A stretch of DNA of 26,436 nucleotides, taken from contig CAZYXT010000022.1 of assembly GCA_964651505.1 (NCBI GenBank), positions 1 to 26,436 of the forward strand. The letters run 5' to 3'. Of this stretch, positions 13,982 to 22,980 are shown piece by piece. The notes under the pieces were generated by a model. The model was not told the origin of the DNA, did not search any database, and saw nothing but the letters and a program-made list of their open reading frames with translations. Position 1 is the first letter of the stretch. Each line of letters opens with the position of its first letter. The DNA comes from Avisuccinivibrio_A sp964651505 (GTDB lineage Bacteria; Pseudomonadota; Gammaproteobacteria; Enterobacterales; Succinivibrionaceae). The position numbers were made by a program, and so were the translations under genes.

Positions 13982-14005
13982 CCCGGGCTTTGCCGGGATC
14001 TTTTT
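13982..14005 (+). terminator. Terminator-like hairpin without an upstream plus-strand gene
   Basis: CCCGG (13982-13986), 6-nt loop and CCGGG (13993-13997), then ATC and TTTTT (14001-14005). It has the form of a plus-strand Rho-independent terminator, yet the only upstream gene, nudE, points the other way. It could end a short untranslated RNA from the nudE-hslR gap, or be a leader attenuator of hslR. Confidence 0.4.
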
Positions 14006-14083
14006 AAATTTAAAGCTTGACGCTTAAAAGCTCTCAATAGTTGATAAAATAGCGGTCCTGACACGAAGTTGCAAAGGGTTTTA

Positions 14084-14482
14084 ATGGAACTTAAAAAGAG
14101 CGATGCGGTGCGCCTTGACAAATGGTTGTGGGCCGCCCGCTTTTACAAGACGCGCAGCATCAGCAGGCAGATGATCGAAGGCGGCAAGGTCGATTACAAC
14201 CGCGAGCACGCCAAGCCCTCAAGATTAGTCGAAGTCGGGGCAATCATCACGCTGTTGCAGGGAGGCATCAGGCGCGAAGTGGTGGTCAAAGCCTTAAGCG
14301 ACGTGCGCGGCCCCGCTCCCGTTGCCCAAACCCTCTACGAAGAGACGCCTGAGAGCATACAAAAGCGCGAGGAGGCCGTCAGACTGATGAAATTAAATGC
14401 CCTCACCGCCCCGCATCCGCAAAACAAGCCCAACAAGAAGGAGCGGCGCGCCTTAGTTGCCCTCAAGCAGAGTAATTTTTAG
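14084..14482 (+). CDS. hslR: Heat-shock protein 15, ribosome-associated (Hsp15)
   Basis: S4-domain RNA-binding protein that binds stalled free 50S subunits carrying peptidyl-tRNA and helps recycle them. 132 residues, the family length. The S4 domain occupies about residues 9-65 (VRLDKWLWAARFYKTRS, then MIEGGKV), and the basic C-terminus NALTAPHPQNKPNKKERR is diagnostic of Hsp15 and almost the same as in E. coli. A TTG lies in frame at 14069, but the ATG at 14084 has AAAGGG with a 5-base spacer, so it is preferred. Followed 12 bp later by hslO, the conserved heat-shock pair. I could not identify a sigma32 promoter with confidence. Confidence 0.95.
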   Translation: MELKKSDAVRLDKWLWAARFYKTRSISRQMIEGGKVDYNREHAKPSRLVEVGAIITLLQGGIRREVVVKALSDVRGPAPVAQTLYEETPESIQKREEAVRLMKLNALTAPHPQNKPNKKERRALVALKQSNF

Positions 14483-14494
14483 CAAGGAGCTGTC

Positions 14495-15388
14495 ATGAGC
14501 GCAGGTAACGACTTTCAAACCGACGATAAGATCATCCGTTTTATCTTTGACAATCACGGCGTCAAAGGGGAGATCTTGTCTTTAAAGCACAGCACAAATT
14601 CTTTGTTTGAAAACCACTCCTACCCCTCATGCATCAAATCATTGCTGTGCGAAATGGCCGCCGCGGCCCTCTTGACCGCAGCCCCTGTCAAAGATCGCTC
14701 CAAGGTGATGCTGCAGCTAAAATCAGACAGCGGCCCCCTCGATTACGCTTTGATAAACGTCAACGAGGATCTCAGCTTTTACGGCTCGGCCGCCCTGCGC
14801 GAGGAGGCACAAGACGATCTGCCCTTTGAAAAGCTGTGCCCGGGGGATGCCGTATTGGTTTTGAGCATCTTCAGCCAAAATGACACAAGATGGCAGGGGG
14901 TAGTGCCCGTGTCAAAGCTGGGGGTGGCCTCTTCTTTGGAAGAGTACTTTTACCAATCAGAGCAGCTGCCCACCCGCTTTGTGATTGTGGAAGGGGCCGA
15001 CAGATCTGTTACGGCTTTGATGCTGCAGATTGTCTCTGACATTGATGACAATCAAAACTCGCTTGAACATCTTTTGACCCTGGCCCATACCCTGACGGCA
15101 AAGGAGATGCAAAGCATCGATCTGTACGAGGCATTGCGCCGCCTTTACGGGCGCGAGAGCGTGCGCACCTTTGAGCCACAAAGCGTCGCCTTCAAATGCA
15201 ATTGCAGTCGCGAGCGCTGCCTTGAGGTATTAAAATCCTTGTCAAAGCAAGTGCTTGAGGATTTGCAAAAAGAAGAGGTCACAACCTTCAATTGCGAACA
15301 CTGCCGCAAGCAATACTCCTTTGCCAAAGAGCAAATTGCCCAAATCGCACGCCAAAAAGAAGAAAAAGAAGAGCAATCCCAAGCTTAA
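14495..15388 (+). CDS. hslO: Redox-regulated chaperone Hsp33
   Basis: Cytosolic holdase activated by oxidative unfolding: it binds aggregating proteins when its zinc-holding cysteines oxidise. 297 residues (usual ~290). The C-terminal redox switch is complete: CxC at C235/C237 and CxxC at C267/C270, with an extra C242. The N-terminal core shows PLDYALINV and the middle region the usual IFSQNDTRWQGVV. AAGGAG precedes the ATG. Co-transcribed with hslR. The tail is lysine/glutamate-rich (KEEKEEQSQ). Length and cysteines indicate a functional protein. Confidence 0.96.
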   Translation: MSAGNDFQTDDKIIRFIFDNHGVKGEILSLKHSTNSLFENHSYPSCIKSLLCEMAAAALLTAAPVKDRSKVMLQLKSDSGPLDYALINVNEDLSFYGSAALREEAQDDLPFEKLCPGDAVLVLSIFSQNDTRWQGVVPVSKLGVASSLEEYFYQSEQLPTRFVIVEGADRSVTALMLQIVSDIDDNQNSLEHLLTLAHTLTAKEMQSIDLYEALRRLYGRESVRTFEPQSVAFKCNCSRERCLEVLKSLSKQVLEDLQKEEVTTFNCEHCRKQYSFAKEQIAQIARQKEEKEEQSQA

Positions 15389-15400
15389 GCAAGGTCTTTT

Positions 15401-16600
15401 ATGTTTGCACTCAACCGCGCCAAGAACAAACCCGTGCCGTCGGCTTTTAACGTGGGGCTGATGTCTGCCGGGCACTTTTCGTCAGACTTTTTTTGCAACG
15501 TGCTGCCCGTCCTGCTGCCCATCCTGGCCGTGCGCTACGGCATCTCCTACTCCCAAAGCGCCGCCTTGTTCATGGTATTCTCGGTGAGCACCAACTTTTT
15601 GCAGCCTCCCGTCGGACTGTGGGCCGACCGGCACAATTTAAACTATCTGGTGCCCATCTCCATTGCCGTGGAGGCCGTGTTTGCCTGCGCCATCGGCCTT
15701 GCAGACAACATTTATGCGCTGATGCTCATCATTTTGATTGCAGGCGTGGCAGCCTCGGCCTTCCACCCCATCGCAGCCTCGGTGGTCTACTTTGTGAGCA
15801 TCAAACGCAGACGGGCCCTGTGCACATCCATCTTCATTGCAGGAGGCAACTTGGGCTTTTCGCTGGCTCCTTTGGCGATCGCAGCTTTTGTGGACAGATT
15901 CTCGGATCGGCATCTGCTCCTTTTGTCGGTGCCTGCCGTCATCATCGCCGTGCTGTTTTATCTAAGAAACCTGCACGTGGCCACCATCGACGTCACCGCC
16001 GTCAAGGCTCTGCCCAAGATCTCGGCGATATTCAAATCGCGCCCCTTTTTGATGCTCAACACGGCCTTTGCCTTAAGATCTTGGTGCTATTGCTCCTTGG
16101 TGGTCTTTTTGCCCATGCTTTTGACCGATCACGGCTTTTCGACGGTGCAAAGCGCCCTGGCCCTCATGATCCTGCTGTTGGGCACCGTGGTCGGAGGCCT
16201 GATTGCAGGATCCCTGACCGATCGGTTTGGCGAGAAGTCTTTGATTTTGTGTTCCTTTGTTTTAGGTCTGGTCGGACTGTTTTTCTTTTACCAAAACGCA
16301 GGGGTCGATGTTTGGTCGCTGACCCTGCTCTTTATCACCGGGGCAGGCTTGTACGGCTCCACCCCGGGCGGGATCTTGTGGGCACAAAAGCTCTTGTCCA
16401 ATCAGGCAGCCTTCGCAGCTTCCATGATGCTCGGTTTTACCTTCGGCTTGGGCTATATTTTATCGGTCATCACAGGCCTGGCCGGGGATTTGACCCACTT
16501 AAAATACGGCATGATGATCACCACCCTGCCCGCCATGGCCGGGGCCTTTGTCATCATTGCCTTCATGAAGGCGCCCGCCGCCTTAAGCGATGAGCAATAA
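15401..16600 (+). CDS. MFS exporter, fosmidomycin-resistance (Fsr) type
   Basis: 399-residue major facilitator with about twelve hydrophobic segments, close to the ~406 residues of E. coli Fsr. Features of this subgroup: an N-terminal GHFSSDFFCNVLPVLLP helix, FLQPPVGLWADR at the MFS motif-A loop between helices 2 and 3, FHPIAAS in helix 4, and the second-half loop GSLTDRFGEKS. It probably exports a small hydrophilic or amphipathic compound by proton antiport; the physiological substrate cannot be inferred. It lies 12 bp after hslO on the same strand, so may be read through from that operon. Confidence 0.85.
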   Translation: MFALNRAKNKPVPSAFNVGLMSAGHFSSDFFCNVLPVLLPILAVRYGISYSQSAALFMVFSVSTNFLQPPVGLWADRHNLNYLVPISIAVEAVFACAIGLADNIYALMLIILIAGVAASAFHPIAASVVYFVSIKRRRALCTSIFIAGGNLGFSLAPLAIAAFVDRFSDRHLLLLSVPAVIIAVLFYLRNLHVATIDVTAVKALPKISAIFKSRPFLMLNTAFALRSWCYCSLVVFLPMLLTDHGFSTVQSALALMILLLGTVVGGLIAGSLTDRFGEKSLILCSFVLGLVGLFFFYQNAGVDVWSLTLLFITGAGLYGSTPGGILWAQKLLSNQAAFAASMMLGFTFGLGYILSVITGLAGDLTHLKYGMMITTLPAMAGAFVIIAFMKAPAALSDEQ

Positions 16601-16684
16601 GTTGCAAAGTTTTATCAGTTAAAGGCCGGCTTTGTTCTTCTGACCTACAATAAAACAGTCATGTGAGGACTTAGGAATCAATCA

Positions 16685-17425
16685 ATGCAAGACATTTACT
16701 TAGGCGTCAACATCGATCATGTGGCCACCATCCGCAACGCGCGCGGCGGCACCTGCCCTGATCCCGTGGCAGCAGCAGCCATCTGCGAACTGGCGGGGGC
16801 CGACAGCATCACTGCCCACTTAAGAGAAGATCGCCGCCATATCGCCGATCGCGACGTGCGCATCTTAAGGGAAACCATTCAAACCAAGCTTAACTTGGAA
16901 ATGGCCGTCACCGACGAGATTGCAGCCATCGCCTATGCCTTAGCCCCGCAGGCAGCCTGCTTTGTCCCCGAAAAGCGCGAGGAAGTAACCACCGAAGGCG
17001 GCCTCAATGTGGTCGCAGAAAGCGCCAAGATAGGAAAAGCGATCGAGAAGCTTTCCAAGGTCGGCACGCGGGTATCGCTGTTTATCGATCCTGTTAAAGA
17101 GCAGGTCGACGAAGCCGTCAGAGTCGGGGCTCCCGTAGTAGAATTTCACACCGGCGCCTATGCCAATGCCCAAACCGAGGCATTGCGCCAAGAAGAATTG
17201 TCGCGCATCAGGGATATGGCCGAATACGGCTCGTCCGTGGGCCTCATCATCAATTCGGGCCACGGCCTGAATTACCAAAACGTGGCCCCCATCGCCGCCA
17301 TCCCCCAAATGCACGAGCTTAATATCGGACACAGCATCATTGCCAGAGCCGTCTTTACCGGCTTGCACGAAGCAGTCTCCGCCATGAAGAAGATCATGCA
17401 GCAATCGCGCATGGCTCACGGTTAA
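16685..17425 (+). CDS. pdxJ: Pyridoxine 5'-phosphate synthase
   Basis: Condenses 1-deoxyxylulose 5-phosphate with 3-amino-2-oxopropyl phosphate to pyridoxine 5'-phosphate in the DXP-dependent vitamin B6 route. 246-residue TIM barrel, normal length. Clear family segments: LGVNIDHVATIRNARGG at the N-terminus, ITAHLREDRRHI, LNLEMA, CFVPEKREEVTTEGGL, VSLFIDP, EFHTGAYA, and NSGHGLNYQNV near the C-terminus, covering the phosphate- and substrate-binding loops. It is followed by ribB with only a 13-bp gap, giving a small cofactor operon. In E. coli it sits in the rnc-era-recO region instead, so this context differs. Confidence 0.97.
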   Translation: MQDIYLGVNIDHVATIRNARGGTCPDPVAAAAICELAGADSITAHLREDRRHIADRDVRILRETIQTKLNLEMAVTDEIAAIAYALAPQAACFVPEKREEVTTEGGLNVVAESAKIGKAIEKLSKVGTRVSLFIDPVKEQVDEAVRVGAPVVEFHTGAYANAQTEALRQEELSRIRDMAEYGSSVGLIINSGHGLNYQNVAPIAAIPQMHELNIGHSIIARAVFTGLHEAVSAMKKIMQQSRMAHG

Positions 17426-17438
17426 TTTGAGGATAAAC

Positions 17439-18089
17439 ATGACGACTAAAAGTTTGCTCGAACCCTTCGGCGTTACCGCAGAGGAGCGCGTGGAAGCGGC
17501 TTTGACTGCCCTGCGCAAAGGCAGAGGGATCTTGGTGGTTGACAATGAAGATCGCGAAAACGAAGGCGATCTGATTTTTGCCGCCGAGACCATGACCCGC
17601 GATCAGATGGCCTTTACCATCCGCGAATGCTCGGGGATCATCTGCGTGTGCATCGAACAGGACAAGGCTGCCCAATTGCAGCTGCCCATGATGGTGCCCC
17701 ACAATACCTCAACCTACGGGACGGCCTTTACCATCAGCGTCGATGCCCGTCACGGCGTCACCACCGGCGTCTCCGCCTCGGATCGCTTAAGAGCCGTGCA
17801 GGCCATCTGCAACGATGCGGCGGTGCCCGATGATCTGGTGCACCCCGGGCACATGTTCCCCCTGGTAGCCCAAAAAGGCGGCGTCTTGGTGCGCGACGGC
17901 CACACCGAGGCCAGCGTCGATCTGGCGCGCATGGCAGGCTTCAAGCCCATCGGCATTTTGTGCGAACTGTGCGCCCCCGACGGGGAAATGGCCAAGCTGC
18001 CCAGAATATGCGCCTTTGCCATGCTCCATGATCTGACGGTGACCACCATCGAAGACATCATCGCCTACCGCAAGGCCCATAATATTTAA
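17439..18089 (+). CDS. ribB: 3,4-dihydroxy-2-butanone 4-phosphate synthase
   Basis: Converts ribulose 5-phosphate to formate and 3,4-dihydroxy-2-butanone 4-phosphate, the four-carbon precursor of riboflavin. 216 residues, the single-domain form (E. coli RibB 217); it is not fused to GTP cyclohydrolase II. The acidic metal/substrate loop DNEDRENEGDLIFA, the RHGVTTGVSASDR segment and HPGHMFPLVA are intact. An upstream TTG at 17427 is in frame, but the ATG at 17439 has GAGG with a 6-base spacer and is preferred. It follows pdxJ directly, leaving no room for an FMN riboswitch; none was seen upstream of pdxJ either. Confidence 0.96.
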   Translation: MTTKSLLEPFGVTAEERVEAALTALRKGRGILVVDNEDRENEGDLIFAAETMTRDQMAFTIRECSGIICVCIEQDKAAQLQLPMMVPHNTSTYGTAFTISVDARHGVTTGVSASDRLRAVQAICNDAAVPDDLVHPGHMFPLVAQKGGVLVRDGHTEASVDLARMAGFKPIGILCELCAPDGEMAKLPRICAFAMLHDLTVTTIEDIIAYRKAHNI

Positions 18090-18119
18090 ACCAAGATCGG
18101 ATAATCTTCGAATATGCCT

Positions 18120-18150
18120 AAAGCGCATGGCAACCCCCTGCGCTTTTGCT
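18120..18150 (+). terminator. Intrinsic terminator after pdxJ-ribB
   Basis: AAAGCGCA (18120-18127) pairs with TGCGCTTT (18139-18146) around an 11-nt loop, followed by T-G-C-T-T-T and more T-rich DNA. It lies 31 bp after the ribB stop and separates this operon from the bioH-like gene. Confidence 0.6.
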
Positions 18151-18208
18151 TTGAGTCTTGTCATTTTTTCTTGTGCCATGCTCAGGCAAAAATAACCCGG
18201 GGTTTTGC

Positions 18209-19039
18209 GTGCTAAACATGGAAACGGTGACAACGAAGCTTGGGTTTTTAAAATACGGAGATCCCAAAGGCACCCCTTTGGCCCTGATCCACGGCTGGGG
18301 CTGCGACAGCCGCTATCTTTTGCCGGTGGCGGACATGTTCAAAGAGCGCGATGTTTATCTTATCGATCTGCCAGGGTACGGGCGCAGCGCCCATTTAAAA
18401 AAGCACTCGGCCTCTGTAGAAGAGACCGCGCATCTTTTGCACCAAACGCTGCCACAAAAGTGCGATGTCATCGCCTGGTCGATGGGCGGACACTTTGCCT
18501 TAAGCTGTGCCTCTTTGCAGCCTCAAAAGATCCGCACCCTTGTGACCATTTGCACTAACCCAAGGTTCTTGCAGGATCCCACGTGGCCGGGCATGAGCTC
18601 GGATCTCATTTTAAAGTGCAGGCAAATGTTAAACCCGCGCCGCTGCAACCGCCTTTTGCACTTTTTCATCAAGTACCAAATTGCCGCCAATCAAAACCGG
18701 CGCGGCGAAAGCGATTTTCTCTCCTCCTTGCGCAAAAGCTCCGAGGACATCGACTTTGAAGTGCTGATGAACGGCATTCAGACCATGAGTTTCTCGGATG
18801 TCAGAGCCTGTCTTACGCATCTTAAGATCCCTGTATTGCTGCTCTTTGGGGCCAAAGACGTCCTGGTGCCCGCATCTTTAAGCCATATTTTGTGTAAGGG
18901 CGACGACGAGCTCAAAGAGAGCTTTGTCTTTGCCGATTCTGCCCATCTGCCCTATCTTACCGAGCCTGAGATTTTTGAAAAGGCAGTGCGCAACTTTTAC
19001 GAGAAGGTCGACGATTTTTATGCCCGCGCCCCTGACTGA
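18209..19039 (+). CDS. bioH: BioH-like alpha/beta hydrolase, probable pimeloyl-ACP methyl ester esterase
   Basis: Alpha/beta hydrolase resembling BioH, which removes the methyl group from pimeloyl-ACP methyl ester to end the pimelate stage of biotin synthesis. From the GTG start it has 276 residues (BioH ~256). HGWG oxyanion motif at 28-31, DLPGYGRS, nucleophile elbow WSMGG with S91, then a WPG segment as in BioH, and candidate Asp (FGAKDVLVP) and His (DSAHLPYL) of the triad in order. Start choice: GTG 18209 has GGGG six bases upstream; the ATG at 18218 is also possible. A TTG further up (18158) overlaps the terminator and is unlikely. No other biotin genes are in the window, so a different esterase role cannot be excluded. 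In E. coli bioH lies close to nfuA, also in this window. Confidence 0.8.
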   Translation: MLNMETVTTKLGFLKYGDPKGTPLALIHGWGCDSRYLLPVADMFKERDVYLIDLPGYGRSAHLKKHSASVEETAHLLHQTLPQKCDVIAWSMGGHFALSCASLQPQKIRTLVTICTNPRFLQDPTWPGMSSDLILKCRQMLNPRRCNRLLHFFIKYQIAANQNRRGESDFLSSLRKSSEDIDFEVLMNGIQTMSFSDVRACLTHLKIPVLLLFGAKDVLVPASLSHILCKGDDELKESFVFADSAHLPYLTEPEIFEKAVRNFYEKVDDFYARAPD

Positions 19040-19060
19040 GGCATGCTTAATCCCATTCCT

Positions 19061-19087
19061 GCGCATTTTAATCAATCCTGCGCTTTT
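19061..19087 (+). terminator. Possible terminator after the bioH-like gene
   Basis: GCGCA (19061-19065) and TGCGC (19079-19083) with a 13-nt loop, then TTTT and G-C-T-C-T-T-T. A short stem with a long loop, so modest support only. Confidence 0.4.
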
Positions 19088-19222
19088 GCTCTTTGCAAAA
19101 TCTTAGTTTGACGCTTATCTTTGTGCGCCTTTAACCTTTCAAGGCCCCAATCCCAAGGGGGCGCCGCCTGCTGCCAAATCAGGCCTGCAGCCGCTAAAGA
19201 CGGGGTCTTAGGTGCCGAAATT

Positions 19223-19241
19223 TTAAGGTAGATAACCTTAA
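19223..19241 (+). promoter_or_regulatory. Palindromic operator candidate upstream of the disordered protein
   Basis: TTAAGGT (19223-19229), 5-bp spacer, ACCTTAA (19235-19241): a perfect interrupted palindrome 40 bp before the start of the gene at 19282. Size and position fit a repressor site or a leader hairpin. I do not recognise the protein that would bind it. Confidence 0.45.
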
Positions 19242-19281
19242 TTGTCCCTCAGAAGCAATCGACCTAAGATCGGGGTAAACC

Positions 19282-19971
19282 ATGGAAATTGCAGGCAGCA
19301 TAGTCACCGCTATTGTGCCCCCTGCTTATTCTCAAGGAGCAGAGGAGGCAAAACGCGACACCCAGGCGCGCGCGCAGATCCCTGCGCCCGGCGAATCTCA
19401 GGCCTCCCAAAACAACCGGGCCGCAGCCGACCGCAAAGGCAGCGCTCAGAGCCCCGAAACAAGGCAGACTGCAGGCTACCAGGGGCTGCGCGATGACAAA
19501 GGCACCATCGACAAGGACGGGCACAACAAAAACCGCCAAGACGGGCAAAAAAACCAAGGCGGCGACAGCTCGGGCAATGAAGCGCGGCACTTAGGAGACA
19601 GGCAAGGCTATTCATCCCAAACCGGCCGTCAGAGCTTCCAGCAACACTTCCCAAGGCAAAGCGGGGTCAACATCACCGCCAACGCCGAAGAGACCATAGC
19701 GCTGCAAATGCAGGCTGAGGTGATGGGCACGCCCGGCACAACCGCGCAGCTCTCATCAAAATCGGCAGGCTATGCTTCCTCGGGCACGCCTGCCCAAAAA
19801 GAGGCGCAAAAGAGCAGGACTTTAAAGAAAAAGACCACCTACAAGATGGCCCAATACCGGGAAAAGCAGGGGAACAGCAGGCTTAACACAGTCAACAGCG
19901 CCATCTCCGCGCGCTACAACTCCATTTTGCCCAACGTCAATGTCGGGAAGAACATCAGCCTGAACATCTGA
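19282..19971 (+). CDS. Uncharacterised disordered protein
   Basis: 229 residues, not assigned to a family. After a short hydrophobic start (MEIAGSIVTAIVPPAYSQ), the middle ~20-125 is highly polar and low in hydrophobics (Q, G, D, N, R, K), almost certainly disordered. The C-terminal third has a more ordered look: TANAEETIALQMQAEVMG, a lysine patch SRTLKKKTTYKMAQYREKQG, and an end rich in N, V and I (ILPNVNVGKNISLNI). No signal peptide cleavage site, cysteines or catalytic motifs. The AKRDTQARAQIPAPGES stretch faintly recalls small uncharacterised proteins of Vibrio/Shewanella-type bacteria, but I cannot name a family. Codon use matches neighbours; the ATG is preceded by GGGG. It probably has its own promoter (240-bp gap with a palindrome) and converges on greB. 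Confidence 0.75.
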   Translation: MEIAGSIVTAIVPPAYSQGAEEAKRDTQARAQIPAPGESQASQNNRAAADRKGSAQSPETRQTAGYQGLRDDKGTIDKDGHNKNRQDGQKNQGGDSSGNEARHLGDRQGYSSQTGRQSFQQHFPRQSGVNITANAEETIALQMQAEVMGTPGTTAQLSSKSAGYASSGTPAQKEAQKSRTLKKKTTYKMAQYREKQGNSRLNTVNSAISARYNSILPNVNVGKNISLNI

Positions 19972-19989
19972 TCTTGCCTTATCAGGCGG

Positions 19990-20607
19990 CTAATCTTTCA
20001 TGAGCGACTTTAAATATTGCTGCTCGACTTCCTTGGGATCAAGACCTTCTGCGGCCTCAAGATCTTTTTGAATGTCCTCATCGTCAACCTCGATGATGTG
20101 GGAGATTGGCTCCTCCTCGACAAACCAATCGGGCTTTTGATAGGAAATGCGGTTGACGTACCAAAGACGCGCTCCCTTGGGGGTGGGAACGGAGGCATCG
20201 TCGCCTTCTTGTTTGCCCAAAAGAGCTCTTGCCATCGGGGAGTCGATGGAGATGTAGTTGGAGCGGCCGCGGATCTCGTCGCCGCCTGCGATCCTCACCC
20301 TCAATATGCTCTCGTCGTCATCGGCCTCAAGCTCCACATAGGCCCCGAAGTATACCTTGCCCTGCTGCTGAGGATTGTAGTCAACCACCTGCAGGCGGTT
20401 AAGACACCCGCGCAAATAGCGTATGCGCCGGTCGATTTGCGCCAAGAGACGTTTATTGTACTGATAGTCAGCGTTTTCGGAACGATCGCCAAGGCTGGCG
20501 GCCCACGAGACTTTTTGCGTCACCTCCGGGCGCTTGGTAAGCCACAAAAAATCCAATTCCTGATGCAAGGCATCATAGCCTTCGCGCGTGATGTAAGGCT
20601 TGCCCAT
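19990..20607 (-). CDS. greB: Transcription elongation factor GreB with acidic C-terminal extension
   Basis: Enters the secondary channel of RNA polymerase and stimulates cleavage of backtracked transcripts. The N-terminal coiled coil (1-75) carries the catalytic tip acids D41 and E44 in ASLGDRSENADYQYNK, exactly as in E. coli. The FKBP-like C-terminal domain ends near residue 160 with IDSPMARALL and WYVNRISYQKP. E. coli GreB stops there (158 residues); this one continues for about 45 residues, rich in Glu and Asp. GTG-ATG offers two starts; the ATG at 20607 has GGAGG with a 5-base spacer and gives 205 residues. Confidence 0.95.
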   Translation of the reverse strand: MGKPYITREGYDALHQELDFLWLTKRPEVTQKVSWAASLGDRSENADYQYNKRLLAQIDRRIRYLRGCLNRLQVVDYNPQQQGKVYFGAYVELEADDDESILRVRIAGGDEIRGRSNYISIDSPMARALLGKQEGDDASVPTPKGARLWYVNRISYQKPDWFVEEEPISHIIEVDDEDIQKDLEAAEGLDPKEVEQQYLKSLMKD

Positions 20608-20735
20608 CACAGCCTCCTCAATAACCGTTGTGTTGCAATCAAGAGCCTTATCTTACTCCAAAAAGGACGGCGCGGTTAACCCCGGGAGCAGGACATTGCC
20701 CAAGGAAACTTACGCAAAGAGCGTTTGCATGAAGC

Positions 20736-20754
20736 TGTAACTTAAAATATTACA
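20736..20754 (+). promoter_or_regulatory. Operator 1 of the cupin gene (TGTAA-N9-TTACA)
   Basis: TGTAA (20736-20740), nine bases, TTACA (20750-20754). The same half-sites and spacing recur at 20804-20822, 68 bp downstream. It lies about 19 bp upstream of the predicted -35. The binding protein is not recognised; the spacing differs from TyrR boxes (TGTAAA-N6-TTTACA). Confidence 0.6.
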
Positions 20755-20772
20755 AAAATGTTTCTGTAACCG

Positions 20773-20800
20773 TTGCAATTTCACCAAAGCGGCGTATACT
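20773..20800 (+). promoter_or_regulatory. Sigma70-type promoter of the cupin gene
   Basis: -35 TTGCAA (20773-20778), 16-bp spacer, -10 TATACT (20795-20800). Four of six and five of six consensus bases. The expected start is near 20807, inside operator 2, with a ~60-nt leader before the gene. An extra half-site TGTAAC lies at 20765-20770. Confidence 0.6.
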
Positions 20801-20803
20801 GAG

Positions 20804-20822
20804 TGTAATGAATCCGGTTACA
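20804..20822 (+). promoter_or_regulatory. Operator 2 of the cupin gene (TGTAA-N9-TTACA)
   Basis: TGTAA (20804-20808), nine bases, TTACA (20818-20822). It covers the predicted transcription start, a classical repressor position. Together with operator 1 it brackets the promoter, allowing cooperative or looped repression (inference). Confidence 0.6.
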
Positions 20823-20869
20823 TTAGATTTATTTGTACCACAGTCAATTAAACAGCAAGGAAAGAAATC

Positions 20870-21226
20870 ATGGCAAATTATGCTTTAACCTCAATTGGTC
20901 TTAGCGCCCCGCGCACCGAGCTTCACGAAGCCTTGGCTTTGACCTCCTGCGAGGTGTCCTGCAACAACCTGCCTGCCAATGCCGCCATTCCCTTCGTGCA
21001 CGGCCACAAGTTAAACGAAGAGGTCTATTTGTTCATCAAAGGCTCGGGCATCTTCACCGCAGACGGCAAAGAGGTTGCCGTCAAAGCAGGCGATTGCCTG
21101 AAAGCAGAGCCTGAGTGCATGCGCACCATCAAAGCAGGCGCCGAGGGCTTGAGCTATTTTTGCATTCAGGCCCAAAAGGGCTCGCTGTCATGCTTTACCA
21201 TGAGCGATGCAATCATAGCCTCATAA
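20870..21226 (+). CDS. Small single-domain cupin protein
   Basis: 118-residue cupin beta-barrel protein of unknown substrate. Cupin motif 1 is recognisable: H44, H46 and E51 in FVHGHKLNEEVYLFIKGSG, the usual metal-binding HxH...E set. Motif 2 (GDCLKAEPECMRTIKAG) has Arg where many cupins have the fourth ligand His, so metal binding may be by three ligands or altered. Such proteins act as isomerases, dioxygenases or small-molecule sensors; nothing here selects one. The start has AAGGAAAG upstream. It stands alone, with its own promoter framed by two matching operators and a strong terminator behind, which suggests a tightly regulated single-gene unit. Confidence 0.85.
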   Translation: MANYALTSIGLSAPRTELHEALALTSCEVSCNNLPANAAIPFVHGHKLNEEVYLFIKGSGIFTADGKEVAVKAGDCLKAEPECMRTIKAGAEGLSYFCIQAQKGSLSCFTMSDAIIAS

Positions 21227-21253
21227 AGATACAGACAAAAAGCCCCGGGCACG

Positions 21254-21285
21254 AAAAACCCCGCCAAAGCGGGGTTTTTCTTTTT
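21254..21285. terminator. Bidirectional intrinsic terminator between cupin gene and pckA
   Basis: Perfect 11-bp stem AAAAACCCCGC (21254-21264) with GCGGGGTTTTT (21269-21279), 4-nt loop CAAA, then C and TTTTT. The A-run on the other side gives a T-run for minus-strand transcripts, so it can serve both the cupin gene and pckA. Confidence 0.92.
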
Positions 21286-21319
21286 ACAGATATCTATAAG
21301 GATTTGAGATATCGGCAAA

Positions 21320-22921
<1,602 letters not shown>

Positions 22922-22980
22922 TTTTATCTCCACTTAAAAGACCGAAATCTCTCGGTAATCCAATTATTTTAACGTGCAGT

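Noticed and set aside
14017..14050. Heat-shock (sigma32) or sigma70 promoter before hslR, from TTGACG and TAAAAT
   Set aside because: The spacing is about 22 bp and no CCCCAT-type -10 is present.
15493..16593. Long 366-codon open frame overlapping the MFS gene in another frame
   Set aside because: Rich in His, Arg and Gly with no fold; it is a codon-bias shadow of the membrane protein gene.
16601..16684. FMN riboswitch for ribB or PLP control element before pdxJ
   Set aside because: The space is too short and shows no RFN-element structure; ribB is 13 bp behind pdxJ.
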